Source of the DNA: Methanobacterium spitsbergense
GTDB taxonomy: Archaea; Methanobacteriota; Methanobacteria; Methanobacteriales; Methanobacteriaceae
Length of the DNA: 64,000 bases
Direction: 5' to 3'
Assembly (NCBI RefSeq): GCF_019931065.1
Contig: NZ_JAIOUQ010000002.1
Span: 27,636 to 91,635 of the forward strand
In this document: positions 31,703-40,869 of the stretch, piece after piece
Layout of the letters: every line of letters begins with the position of its first letter
Numbering within the stretch: position 1 is the first letter of the stretch
The notes under the pieces: generated by a model
Seen by the model: the letters and a program-made list of their open reading frames with translations, nothing else
Told to the model about the DNA's origin: nothing
The model's database searches: none
Made by a program: the position numbers and the translations under genes

Positions 31703-32053
31703 ATGAGTTTTTACGAAATTTTCAAAAAGGATGAGTTAAATGATGGTGAAATGAAAATGAAAAAAATAAACGGTCACGAATATATGATTGCCCAAGTAGG
31801 AGATAACTACTACGCATCTGATAATCGTTGCCCACATATGGGAGGAAATTTATCCAATGGCAAATTAGACGGAAACGTAGTTACATGTCCAAGACATCAC
31901 AGTCAATTCGACATCACAGATGGACACGTAATACGATGGACAGACTGGTCCGGAATCAAACTATCATTAAGCAAAGTATTAAAGTCCCCAAGAAATCTAA
32001 AAACATATGATCTAATGTTAGATGGTGATACAATCATGATTGATTTAGAATAA
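31703..32053 (+). CDS. Rieske [2Fe-2S] ferredoxin-like protein
   Basis: 116 residues, single Rieske domain. The cluster ligands are CPHMGG (Cys, His) and CPRHHSQFD (Cys, His), spaced as in soluble Rieske ferredoxins that serve oxygenases or nitrite reductase-type enzymes. There is no membrane anchor. AGAGGTAG lies upstream. No partner oxygenase or reductase adjoins it. A role in electron transfer in an anaerobe's stress response is inferred. Confidence 0.88.
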   Translation: MSFYEIFKKDELNDGEMKMKKINGHEYMIAQVGDNYYASDNRCPHMGGNLSNGKLDGNVVTCPRHHSQFDITDGHVIRWTDWSGIKLSLSKVLKSPRNLKTYDLMLDGDTIMIDLE

Positions 32054-32160
32054 AAATTAAACTATCAAAAAACATATCAAAATCAATTATTATTACACAA
32101 CTAAAATGCTAATATACAATAAAAAGCTAAAATTATCTTTTTGGCCCATTTGGAGATAAA

Positions 32161-32661
32161 ATGCATCGTTTAGATAAATTAACATCAGTTAAAAATTATA
32201 TTCCCCTTATAAGGGAAAATTCCCCCGGGAAAAATATCGGCTTACTTGTAGATGGTCCAAATATGCTTCGGAAGGAATTTGGCTACAATTTAGATACAGT
32301 AAAAGATTTACTAGCAGAACATGGAAATGTAAAGATAGGTAAAGTTTTCCTTAACCAGTACGCTTCAGAAAAGCTTATAGAAGCTGTCGTAAACCAAGGA
32401 TTCTCACCCATGATTGTTGCCGGAGAGACGGATGTCCAGATGGCTATAGATGCATATGAACTTATTTACAACCCTAACATTGACATAATTGCCCTAATGA
32501 CCCGTGACGTTGACTTTTTCCCATTAATAAACATTGCCAAAGAACACGGTAAAAAAACTATTATTATTGGAGCAGAACCAGGGTTCAGTGTAGCTTTAAA
32601 GAATTCAGCAGATATTACAATTACTTTGAAAACACACCAACCAACCAAGACCACAACTTAA
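32161..32661 (+). CDS. NYN-domain protein, TIGR00288/LabA-like
   Basis: 166 residues with the PIN-like NYN fold: [15 protein letters not shown] (first Asp), [14 protein letters not shown] (second Asp), [13 protein letters not shown] (third Asp) and [15 protein letters not shown]. These acidic residues form the metal site of the family, which suggests ribonuclease activity, though the group is uncharacterised. TTGGAGAT precedes the ATG. It is a single-gene unit. Confidence 0.88.
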   Translation: MHRLDKLTSVKNYIPLIRENSPGKNIGLLVDGPNMLRKEFGYNLDTVKDLLAEHGNVKIGKVFLNQYASEKLIEAVVNQGFSPMIVAGETDVQMAIDAYELIYNPNIDIIALMTRDVDFFPLINIAKEHGKKTIIIGAEPGFSVALKNSADITITLKTHQPTKTTT

Positions 32662-32728
32662 ATACAAATTTAACCTTTTGTTTTCAATTCGATTTTTTAA
32701 ATCTATAATACTCACAAAAATCATAGGC

Positions 32729-32896
32729 CTTAAATTAACAGCACCTATGATTAAATGACATTGTAACTATCAATATATGAATACATGCATGTATCTATGA
32801 GCAAATGTATAGGTTTATATGTAAACCATTAAGTGGTATGATTAGTCTATAGCAACAGATACAGATTAAGTGAGAAAGTAAGTATGCTAGGCAACA
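32729..32896 (+). repeat. Copy E of dispersed repeat family
   Basis: Begins CTTAAATTAACAGCACCTATG, has TTAGTCTATAGCAACAGATA in the right half and ends AGTGAGAAAGTAAGTATG. The left 7 bases TCATAGG/CCTATGA nearby are inverted. Flanks 32662-32728 and 32897-33110 hold only AT-rich DNA and the kinase promoter. Confidence 0.6.
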
Positions 32897-33110
32897 CACC
32901 TTATTAATTTGGTTAGTATCCACTTTTTTTTTAAATCACAAGAAAGTTTATGGATTTCATAAAAAAATCTCAGTTAATTATCTAATATTATTTTTTATTA
33001 ACAGATAATTTATTCATAAATATTGACCAAAATCATACAATTATAAATGAGAATATTTTCAAAGATATTTTATTCATAATTGTTTTAAAATAAATGGTTC
33101 TGGTGAATGT

Positions 33111-35627
33111 ATGGTAAAAGCTGATGCTAATATTAAAATTATAGAGGAATTTGAAGAAATTAGAAAAAGTGAAGCTTTACTTGCTAGATTACTTGAAAAT
33201 TCTTCTCAGCCCTTTGGTGTAGGTTATCCAGACGGTCGCTTAGGGCTTGTTAACAAAGCATTTGAGGAACTTACTGGTTATTCGAGAGAAGAGCTCAAAA
33301 ACACAGATTGGTCTGAAATTCTCACACCTCCAGAATTCAGGGACATGGAAAATGAAAAACTTAATGAACTTCAATGCACAGGACAACCAGTAAGGTATGA
33401 AAAAGAGTATATACGGAAAGACGGGACCAGATTACCAATAGAACTTCTTGTGCATCTAGAGAAAAATAAAGATGGTACACCTGAATACTATTATTCATTC
33501 ATCACAAACATATCTGAACGAAAACATCAGGAAGTGCTTACTCAGAAGCTTTTAGAGAGTGAACAACAACTAACAGAAGAACTTCAAACTTCTAATGAAG
33601 AATTACAATCCACTTCCGAAGAACTTCATGTTAAAAATGAAGAACTTAAGCATCAGGGAGATAATTTATTACAAATAAATAAGGCGCTAAAGGAAAGTGA
33701 AGAGCGTTTCCGAACTCTTGCAGATAATATTCCAAACTTGGCATGGATGGCCGATGCAAATGGATGGATCTTCTGGTATAACAAACAATGGTATGAATAT
33801 ACAGGAACAACACTCGAGGATATGCAGGGATGGGGTTGGCAAAAAGTCCATCACCCCGACTATGTAAAACCAGTAACAGAAGAATGGTCTACAAGAATCA
33901 AAGAAGGAAAACCATATGACAATATATTTCCACTTAAAAGTAAAGATGGGAAGTACCGCTGGTTCCTAACCAGAGTTACACCAATCAGAGATGATCAAGG
34001 TAAGTTAATACGATGGTTAGGTACTAATACAGACATTACAGAGCGTAAAGAAGTGGAAACCGAACTGAATAAATATAAGGATAAATTAGAGAGTTTGGTG
34101 GAGGTCCGTACCGCAGAGCTAGAAAAGGCTTATAAATCTTTAAAAGAAAGTGAAGAACATTATCTGACTTTATTTAATTCTATTGATGAAGGTTTCTGCA
34201 CTATTGAGGTTATTTTCGATTCTAATAATAATCCCATTGATTATCGGTTTTTAGAAATTAATCCTGCTTTTGCAAAGCAAACTGGACTGGAAGATGCAGA
34301 GGGTAAATTGATGCGTGATCTTGCTCCGGATCATGAGGAGCATTGGTTTGAAATTTACGGTGAAATAGCTCTAACAGGCAAACCGATGCGTTTTGTTAAC
34401 GAGGCAAAAGCTTTGAATAGATGGTATAATGTATATGCATTTAAGATTGGTGCTCCTGAAAATAGGGAAATAGCTATTCTTTTCAATGATATCACTAAAT
34501 TTAAAAAAACTGAGGAAGCTTTAGAATTTTCGAGTAATTATAACCGTAGTTTGATTGATGCCAGTCTGGATCCGCTGGTTACAATTGGGCCTGATGGAAA
34601 AATCACCGATGTAAACAAATCTACAGAAATCATTACGGGATACTCTAAGGACGTTCTTATTGGAACTGATTTTTCAGACTATTTCACTGAACCTGAAAAA
34701 GCCCGATCCGGTTATAAACAAGTATTTAAAGAAGGTTCTGTGTATGATTATTCACTGGAAATCAAAAGTAAGACTGGTGAAGTGACTCCGGTGTTATACA
34801 ATGCTTCTATCTATAAGGATAATAGAGGAGAAGTTATTGGGGTTTTTGCTGCTGCTCGTGACATAACCCAAATTAAAAGGGTAGAAAATAAATTAAAGGA
34901 ATATCAGGATACACTTGAAGAAAAAGTTAAAAAACGTACAGAAGAGCTTGCCATTTCCAATGCTGAGCTTGAACATTTTGCATATGTGGCATCTCATGAT
35001 CTGCGTGAACCATTACGGATGATTACTAGCTTTTTACAATTACTCGAGCGTCGATATAGTGCTAATTTGGATCAAGATGCGAATGAATTTATTGGATTTG
35101 CTGTGGATGGGGCTAAACGTTTAGATGACATGATAAACGATCTTCTGGAATATTCAAAAGTAAATAGGAAAGAACAAGTGTTTAGATCTGTGAATTTAGA
35201 AAAAGTATTGGAGAGTGCATTAATAAATTTAATAATTCCTACTGAAGAAAATAATGCAGTTATAGACCATGATCCGTTACCTACTGTCTATGGTGATGAA
35301 AAGTTATTAGTTCAATTGTTCCAAAATCTAATTGGCAATGCAATTAAATATCATGGCCAAGAACCTCCTAAGATTCATATATCCTCTATTAAAGAAAATA
35401 ACCAATACATTATCAGTATAAAAGATAATGGTATAGGAATTGAGTCACAACATTTAGAACGTATCTTTACAATATTTCAACGCTTGCACGGGAATGATGA
35501 ATATGAAGGGACAGGAATTGGACTTGCAATAACACAAAAAATTGTACATCAACATAATGGAAATATTTGGGTTGAATCAAAACAAGGAAAAGGTTCAACA
35601 TTCTATTTCACAATACCTATCAAATAA
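33111..35627 (+). CDS. PAS sensor histidine kinase
   Basis: 838 residues, cytoplasmic. Approximate order: PAS 20-137, coiled linker of SNEELQSTSEEL heptads, PAS_3-type 195-310, a coiled coil, PAS 345-465, PAS 475-595, HisKA 625-690 (SHDLREPLRMITSFLQLLE) and HATPase to the end (NLIGNAIKY, DNGIGI, GTGIGLAI). GGTGA is five bases before ATG. N-terminal residues, coils and transmitter match the kinase at 7843-11070, but this one lacks its GAF and one PAS. The next gene is a lone receiver protein, its likely partner. Confidence 0.92.
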   Translation: MVKADANIKIIEEFEEIRKSEALLARLLENSSQPFGVGYPDGRLGLVNKAFEELTGYSREELKNTDWSEILTPPEFRDMENEKLNELQCTGQPVRYEKEYIRKDGTRLPIELLVHLEKNKDGTPEYYYSFITNISERKHQEVLTQKLLESEQQLTEELQTSNEELQSTSEELHVKNEELKHQGDNLLQINKALKESEERFRTLADNIPNLAWMADANGWIFWYNKQWYEYTGTTLEDMQGWGWQKVHHPDYVKPVTEEWSTRIKEGKPYDNIFPLKSKDGKYRWFLTRVTPIRDDQGKLIRWLGTNTDITERKEVETELNKYKDKLESLVEVRTAELEKAYKSLKESEEHYLTLFNSIDEGFCTIEVIFDSNNNPIDYRFLEINPAFAKQTGLEDAEGKLMRDLAPDHEEHWFEIYGEIALTGKPMRFVNEAKALNRWYNVYAFKIGAPENREIAILFNDITKFKKTEEALEFSSNYNRSLIDASLDPLVTIGPDGKITDVNKSTEIITGYSKDVLIGTDFSDYFTEPEKARSGYKQVFKEGSVYDYSLEIKSKTGEVTPVLYNASIYKDNRGEVIGVFAAARDITQIKRVENKLKEYQDTLEEKVKKRTEELAISNAELEHFAYVASHDLREPLRMITSFLQLLERRYSANLDQDANEFIGFAVDGAKRLDDMINDLLEYSKVNRKEQVFRSVNLEKVLESALINLIIPTEENNAVIDHDPLPTVYGDEKLLVQLFQNLIGNAIKYHGQEPPKIHISSIKENNQYIISIKDNGIGIESQHLERIFTIFQRLHGNDEYEGTGIGLAITQKIVHQHNGNIWVESKQGKGSTFYFTIPIK

Positions 35628-35838
35628 TGAAATGAATCCATAGGTTATTATTTTAATTATTCCTTATTTATTGAATTCTATAATTCTATTCCCAAATCCA
35701 AAGTTAAGAATTTTTAAAGGTGATTTAATGGAATATTATTCTATTTTTTTGAATTCACTAAATTATCACTAAAATAATTTAAAACTTTAATACATTGTGA
35801 TGTTTCAATTTAATTAATTAAACCTCATATTACAAATA

Positions 35839-36232
35839 ATGGAACGTGTAAAAAACGATAAAATCAAAAATTTTAATTGTTGAGGATGAAATTATTATAG
35901 CCATAGATTTAAAACAACGGCTAGAAAGTTTGGGACATGATATACTCGATACAGCGTTAAATGGGAATGATGCTATTAAAAAAACAAGGGAAACAAATCC
36001 AGATCTTGTTTTAATGGATATTCAACTAAATGGCCCAATAGATGGAATAGAGGCAGCCCAACAAATCCAGAAACTCTTTAAAATTCCATTTATATACCTC
36101 ACAGGAAGCCATGACAATAAAATCTGGGAACGGGCTCAACAAACTGAACCTGCTGGTTATATCACAAAACCGTTTGATGAAACAGAAATACAAAATGCTA
36201 TAGAACTTGCAACGTTACCAAAACAAGATTGA
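35839..36232 (+). CDS. Stand-alone response regulator (receiver only), frameshifted near start
   Basis: ATG 35839 opens MERVKNDKIK and then hits a stop because of an extra base in the A run at 35866-35870. With four A the sequence reads KILIVEDEIIIAIDLKQRLE, the normal start of a receiver domain. The rest (to 36232) has the phospho-acceptor Asp in LVLMDIQL, the Thr in YLTGS and Lys in ITKPFDE. There is no output domain. It follows the kinase at 33111-35627 by 211 bases. Sequencing error, phase variation or early decay are all possible. Confidence 0.75.
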
Positions 36233-36526
36233 TCATTTCGAATTTTAATCTAAAAAATTCACATTTTTAACATTTCACTTTATCATATTTTCATATTAAT
36301 GCTAATTTACTATTAGCTAAAAGTCCCGTTCAGGGGCATTTCTCTTCTATATGAAAAATGATGAACAAAATTGTTAATTGTATTAAGTTTTTTTCATCAA
36401 AAAATTAACTCGTAAGGTGGACAGATTTGGATTATATTAAAAAATAAAAATTTCTTAATAATTTATATAGCTATACTCAAATATAGAAACATAAATTTAA
36501 AACATCACGGGGGGAATGTTAGGAAA

Positions 36527-37054
36527 ATGAAAGTGAAAAATATATTATTGGTCTCGTTTTTATTCATGTGTGTGTTAGGTTTAACAGTAAATTCTGTATC
36601 TGCTTTAAAAGTACCAACAAAATACACTACAAAAACGTATACAAATTACTATTATGAATCCGGTAGTTATTATGATTCTACCGATCGTTATTTTAGTAGT
36701 AGAGGGGCATATGTATGGGAGCCCAGCACTGTAGGTTCTAATTATCGTAGTTTTTCTTACCCAACGATCCATGAAAATTATTTGGGAAGTACAACTCAAT
36801 TAAAGTATTACATATATAACAATAACAATAATCCATACCATTGGGCAGATGTCAGAAGTTCTACATTGACTGTTAAGTATAAAGTTAAAACTAAATATAA
36901 CACTTATTATAGATCAAAAATATTTAGCTACACTACGATCCCCAAAACAGGGACGTATAAAACACATACTTTTTCAGGCTACCCGAGCGGAAGTAAAGTT
37001 TTAATATATAATATGAAATGGTCTCAAGTCCATAGAGAGTGGTATCCTAGATAA
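36527..37054 (+). CDS. Secreted protein, Tyr/Ser-rich, unknown
   Basis: 175 residues with a clear signal peptide (MKVKNILLVSFLFMCVLGLT, cleavage likely after VSA at about residue 26). The mature part has many Tyr, Thr and Ser in a beta-strand-like pattern (YTNYYYESGSYYDSTDRYF). No catalytic motif or anchor is seen. A GGGGGG block upstream serves as ribosome site. A role at the cell surface next to the adhesin genes is likely. Confidence 0.65.
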   Translation: MKVKNILLVSFLFMCVLGLTVNSVSALKVPTKYTTKTYTNYYYESGSYYDSTDRYFSSRGAYVWEPSTVGSNYRSFSYPTIHENYLGSTTQLKYYIYNNNNNPYHWADVRSSTLTVKYKVKTKYNTYYRSKIFSYTTIPKTGTYKTHTFSGYPSGSKVLIYNMKWSQVHREWYPR

Positions 37055-37085
37055 AAAATATAATTCCATCTATTTTTCACTCTTT

Positions 37086-37145
37086 TTTTATTTTAAATTT
37101 AAACTTGAAAATGGTTATACTCATACCTAAAAGTGCATGTATATA
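37086..37145 (+). repeat. Copy 2 of a short shared sequence (partner at 21277-21341)
   Basis: Same core TTGAAAATGGTTATACTCAT with a few mismatches. It sits between two surface-protein genes; in this copy the ATG frame stops after eleven codons. Apart from it and a leader ORF, 37055-37385 has no gene. Confidence 0.5.
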
Positions 37146-37296
37146 ATATAAAATTTATGTGTAAAATCGTAGATTAGTATTAAGTTCAGTCAAAAATAGT
37201 TTAGAAAAATGTAATAATGATGAATAATTATACTATTATATAATTTTTTTTAGGGAATAACATTTTAATTAGAAAACCCTTGGGGGGGTGTAAAAC

Positions 37297-37389
37297 ATTA
37301 TAGAAGATTTAAAAGTTTCTACAAATGAAGATAAAATTTTATGTGAATTAATATGTTCTATAATTTCATCCCGGGGTGGAAATAGATGA
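37297..37389 (+). CDS. Possible leader peptide with ATT/ATA start
   Basis: GGGGGGGTG (37282-37290) lies six to nine bases before ATT/ATA codons that open a frame of 30 codons ending ISSRGGNR. Its stop overlaps the adhesin ATG as ATGA, a classic coupling arrangement. There is no ATG, GTG or TTG start, so translation is uncertain. Confidence 0.25.
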   Translation: MIEDLKVSTNEDKILCELICSIISSRGGNR

Positions 37390-39182
37390 AAAAACAGTTA
37401 TTTCTATTATTTTTGGGATTTCTTTTTGTTTTAACAATTTCTGGAGTTGCCTCGGCAGCTGACAGGAATGTGGGGCCGGGCTATACCTACAGCACTATTA
37501 ATCAGGCAGTAAGTGCATCTAATTCTGGTGATCATATTTATGTACATGATAAAAATGGTTCAGCCTATACTTACAATGAAAAAGTTTTTATCAAAAAAGA
37601 AAATCTCACAATTACTGCAAAAGGTAAAGTAACAGTTAAAAACAAAGTGATAGATCCTAATATTCAATATATTTTTCAACTAAGTAAAGGCAATATTCTA
37701 GAAAATTTCATTATTCAGGGGAATGGGGAAGATTATGGTATTGTTGCTAATCAAGCTATAATCAAGAACAACACCATAATTGGAAATGTTATTGGAGTGA
37801 GAGCTTCTATAGACCATAAATATGTTCAAATATTTAACAATACATTTTACAATAACAGTAGAGGAATTTACTTTGATTCTGGTAGTTATGATACTATATC
37901 AGGAAACATTTTCACAATTGGAGATACGGGCATTGACATTCAATCAAACCCTCACTCTACCATAACCAAGAATACATTTAAAAATATCTCAAATGGAATA
38001 TCTATAAACGGAATGGACTATTCTTCCATATCTTACAATACCTTCAATAATATTACTGGAAATGGGATGAATATACAACCTACCACACATGTTCAGGTAG
38101 GATATAACAAGTTAACCAATGTTACAAATGGAATAAGGCTAGTAGGAGATTATTCAGAAAACAAATATTACCCTTGTGAATTCATAACAGTACATGATAA
38201 CAGCTTGAAAAACTGTAAATATGCCCTAAAGATTGAAGGGGCAACAAATAACACGATAAATCGTAACATTATATCAACTAATACAGTTGGTATCACGTTT
38301 GATGAAATCAGAGAAATTAGTGGTAAAGTATTCGTTGCATCTTCAAACAATACCATAATTGGAAATAATATTTACAATAATGGTAATGGAATCAGTTTTG
38401 TAAATATTTTCGCTCCATCCACTGGGAATAAAATAAAATACAACAGAATTGTAAATAACGATCATTGGGCCGTTGTGAACTATTCCAATGAAAATATTTC
38501 TGCTTACTGGAATTGGTGGGGTTCAAATAGCTCCCCTAAAACTAAAATAATCGGTAAAGCTATTTACGATCCTTGGTTAGTGCTCACATTAAAAGCTGTT
38601 CCAAGTACTGTTCAAACTAATACGAATTCAAAAATAACCGCAGATCTGAGGTATGATAGTATTGGAAAACTTCAGACCGGAGGATATTTACCTAATGGAA
38701 TTCGGGTAAACTTTGCAACAACATTAGGAACTATAGGCAGTTCAGCATCCACAGTCAACGGAATTGCACAAACCAACCTTACAAGCGGGACATTAGGTAC
38801 ATCAACTGTTTCAGCTAAATTAGACAATCAAACAGTAAAAACCTCAGTTAAAATAATAGATACCATTCCACCTAAAGTTTTATTAACCAATCCAACTAAC
38901 TGGAAGACAGGTTTTAGCAAAACATCATCTATAGCAATTAAATTCAGTGAATATCTCAAAACAAGCACATACTACAACCACATAACCATCAAAAACCTCA
39001 CCACAGGTAAATACGTAACAATCACCAAATCAATCACTCGGAACACATTATACCTAAAAATGCCTTTAACAAGATTAGCATACAACTGGTACCAAGTAAC
39101 CATACCTAAAGATGCAATCAAAGACTACGCAGGAAACAATCTATCCGCTACATACACCTTCAGATTCAAAACAGGAGCATAA
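37386..39182 (+). CDS. Adhesin-like surface protein: beta-helix plus Ig-like domains
   Basis: 598 residues. A signal peptide (about 1-24, ending in SAAD) is followed by a right-handed parallel beta-helix of NosD/pectate-lyase type (about 30-390) with repeated short strands such as NTIIGN, NTFYNNS and NTFKNIS. Next is a Big_1-like Ig domain (about 400-490, ALKAVPSTVQTNTNSKITADL) and a C-terminal Big_5-type Ig domain (about 495-598). No membrane anchor is seen at the C-terminus. Such proteins are displayed on Methanobacteriales cells and bind polysaccharide or partner cells; the ligand is unknown. A CGGGGTGG site lies upstream. Confidence 0.85.
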   Translation: MKKQLFLLFLGFLFVLTISGVASAADRNVGPGYTYSTINQAVSASNSGDHIYVHDKNGSAYTYNEKVFIKKENLTITAKGKVTVKNKVIDPNIQYIFQLSKGNILENFIIQGNGEDYGIVANQAIIKNNTIIGNVIGVRASIDHKYVQIFNNTFYNNSRGIYFDSGSYDTISGNIFTIGDTGIDIQSNPHSTITKNTFKNISNGISINGMDYSSISYNTFNNITGNGMNIQPTTHVQVGYNKLTNVTNGIRLVGDYSENKYYPCEFITVHDNSLKNCKYALKIEGATNNTINRNIISTNTVGITFDEIREISGKVFVASSNNTIIGNNIYNNGNGISFVNIFAPSTGNKIKYNRIVNNDHWAVVNYSNENISAYWNWWGSNSSPKTKIIGKAIYDPWLVLTLKAVPSTVQTNTNSKITADLRYDSIGKLQTGGYLPNGIRVNFATTLGTIGSSASTVNGIAQTNLTSGTLGTSTVSAKLDNQTVKTSVKIIDTIPPKVLLTNPTNWKTGFSKTSSIAIKFSEYLKTSTYYNHITIKNLTTGKYVTITKSITRNTLYLKMPLTRLAYNWYQVTIPKDAIKDYAGNNLSATYTFRFKTGA

Positions 39183-39261
39183 AATAATTTTTTTTCTTCC
39201 TTTTTTTATTTAAATTTCATTTTTTCTAGTTTCAAACACTTATTATTTGTATGGGTTTGAA

Positions 39262-39696
39262 TTAAAGGTCTAATAAAACTTTTTCCAACTCATTAACAAA
39301 TTTTTTTGCTCTATTAAATGAAGTGTTTGATTTTGATATTTTAGCATCGTATCCCATCACATATTGAGACTTTAATCTCTTTTTGTGCTCTAAATCATAA
39401 AACTCGATTATGTCATCTGTCAAATTGTCTATTTCGACATATTCCTTTTTAGCATCATCAAACTCTTTTAAAATATGACTTTTTAACTTATCTCTTACAT
39501 GAACGATTAAAGCATCAGCAGTAACTCTATGAGAAATTTGATCACCAACTTTGAATCCAAGTTTGTTGAGAACAGAATTGGACATATAATACATGGAATA
39601 ATAAGAAGAGACAATCACCCACATAGGGGATAAGCCTTCATTCAAATATTGTATAAAGTTACGATTGGCTAATTTTATTCTTTCATCATCCAACAT
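39262..39696 (-). CDS. HEPN-domain protein (toxin-like partner of MNT)
   Basis: 144 residues, all helical, with SSYYSMYYMSNSVLNKLG typical of HEPN helices and an RX5H motif, R68-DKLKS-H74, matching the Rx4-6H ribonuclease signature. The tyrosine seen after the histidine in HepT (RX4HXY) is not present. It overlaps the upstream nucleotidyltransferase gene by 11 bases, so translation is coupled. The pair forms a toxin-antitoxin-like module; activity is inferred. Confidence 0.78.
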   Translation of the reverse strand: MLDDERIKLANRNFIQYLNEGLSPMWVIVSSYYSMYYMSNSVLNKLGFKVGDQISHRVTADALIVHVRDKLKSHILKEFDDAKKEYVEIDNLTDDIIEFYDLEHKKRLKSQYVMGYDAKISKSNTSFNRAKKFVNELEKVLLDL

Positions 39697-40264
39697 TTTC
39701 TAACATCCGATAATAGTCTTCAATACCCACAAGTAGGATATTAAATTTAATTGCCTCTGATACAACACTGAAGTCACTGTTCTTAGCCATAGATAGAAAT
39801 TCTTCAAAATTTAATGTTACAAGATGGATATCTAAAGGTAACAAATTTATAATCCTTTCAAATTCTTTTTCTCTCTCTTTTTCTGAGATTATCATTAAAT
39901 CAATGTCAGAACTCTTTGATGCTGTTTTCTTAGTGTAAGAACCAAAAATTAATGCAATGAATGGAAATTTTAATGACATTAATTTCATTTGCAAAATCTT
40001 TAGATCTTTATTATGATCTAATAAATTTTTAGATCGTAAATATTCAGCTTTAAAGATTAGAGGATTTATTTTCTTTATTAGGGAATATTCAGAAGATTTA
40101 CCATGCTTCTCCAACGATACTAAATTTAATTCATGAAGATTTCTAAAAATTCTATGTACATTTGAATAGTTCATTTTGATATCTTGAGATATTTGCCTAA
40201 TATTCGTATGCTTGGAGCCGTTCTCTAATAGGGCTGTAATAATTTTGTTGGTGTTATCTTTCAT
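39686..40264 (-). CDS. HTH-fused minimal nucleotidyltransferase (MNT antitoxin-like)
   Basis: 192 residues. The N-terminal winged-helix (NIRQISQDIKMNYSNVHRIFRNLHELNLVSLE, about 20-70) is followed by a nucleotidyltransferase with a perfect GSx10DxD motif: G108 S109 and D120 and D122. Such fusions are usually antitoxins that modify the HEPN partner and autoregulate. The helix-turn-helix makes it the likely reader of the repeats at 40282-40347, directly upstream. Its stop overlaps the HEPN gene. Confidence 0.82.
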   Translation of the reverse strand: MKDNTNKIITALLENGSKHTNIRQISQDIKMNYSNVHRIFRNLHELNLVSLEKHGKSSEYSLIKKINPLIFKAEYLRSKNLLDHNKDLKILQMKLMSLKFPFIALIFGSYTKKTASKSSDIDLMIISEKEREKEFERIINLLPLDIHLVTLNFEEFLSMAKNSDFSVVSEAIKFNILLVGIEDYYRMLENVG

Positions 40265-40281
40265 GAGATCACTTCATTAAT

Positions 40282-40347
40282 ATGTTATTGCAAGTTTACA
40301 ATAATGTTATTGCAAGTTTACAATAATGTTATTGCAACTTTACAATA
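40282..40347 (-). promoter_or_regulatory. Three tandem 22-bp operator-like repeats upstream of MNT gene
   Basis: Three perfectly adjacent 22-bp units (40282, 40304, 40326) share TTATTGCAAGTTTACAATAA, each with inverted arms TTATTG and CAATAA; the third has one G-to-C change. They lie 18 bases upstream of the MNT start. The regular spacing of about two helical turns suggests cooperative binding and autorepression by the HTH domain. Confidence 0.65.
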
Positions 40348-40399
40348 ATGAATGTATCATCTTTTCTTCAATAAAATTTCCTGTTAATTAATCTGTCAA

Positions 40400-40680
40400 G
40401 TTTATCTTGTTCTTCCAATTATTCCCATTTGAATAATAATCTTATCAAGTAGCTCATCTCTTTCTTTATTTCTCTTTTCCATTTCTTCCATTATGTTTAT
40501 CATTAAAGCCACTTCTTCATTTTACCTTTTGATTCATTCATAAAATTTTCAATTATATTTTTCTCACATACTTTTCATTCCCTGGGTGATGGCTGGGTCA
40601 TGATATCTTTTTGGGCTTTTAACTCTCCCATAAGTACATGATAGTTTTCAATCGCCTTAATTTGTATAGATTACTTAAAA
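40400..40680 (-). pseudogene. Possible degraded gene upstream of adhesin
   Basis: Minus-strand fragments such as AIENYHVLMGELKAQKDIMT and IMEEMEKRNKERDELLDK read as parts of a helical protein, but stops and frame changes interrupt them. I do not recognise a family. The remaining sequence to 40869 contains only the adhesin promoter region. Confidence 0.25.
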
Positions 40681-40869
40681 AAAGTCTGATTATATTTCGC
40701 TAAGATCCCTACTTCTTTTAATTTCATTTTTACTTTTTAAAGTAAAATTTTATATATATAAAGATTTCTATTAGTATTATAAAAGAACCTAGTGATTGGT
40801 AAATTTTTATTTTGCCAATTTCCCAAGGTTTTTTTAAATTTTGTATTCATTATAAAAGGAGGTGAAAAA

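Noticed and set aside
40282..40347. CRISPR-like short repeats
   Set aside because: The three 22-bp units are directly adjacent with no spacers and sit in a promoter, so they are operators rather than a CRISPR array.
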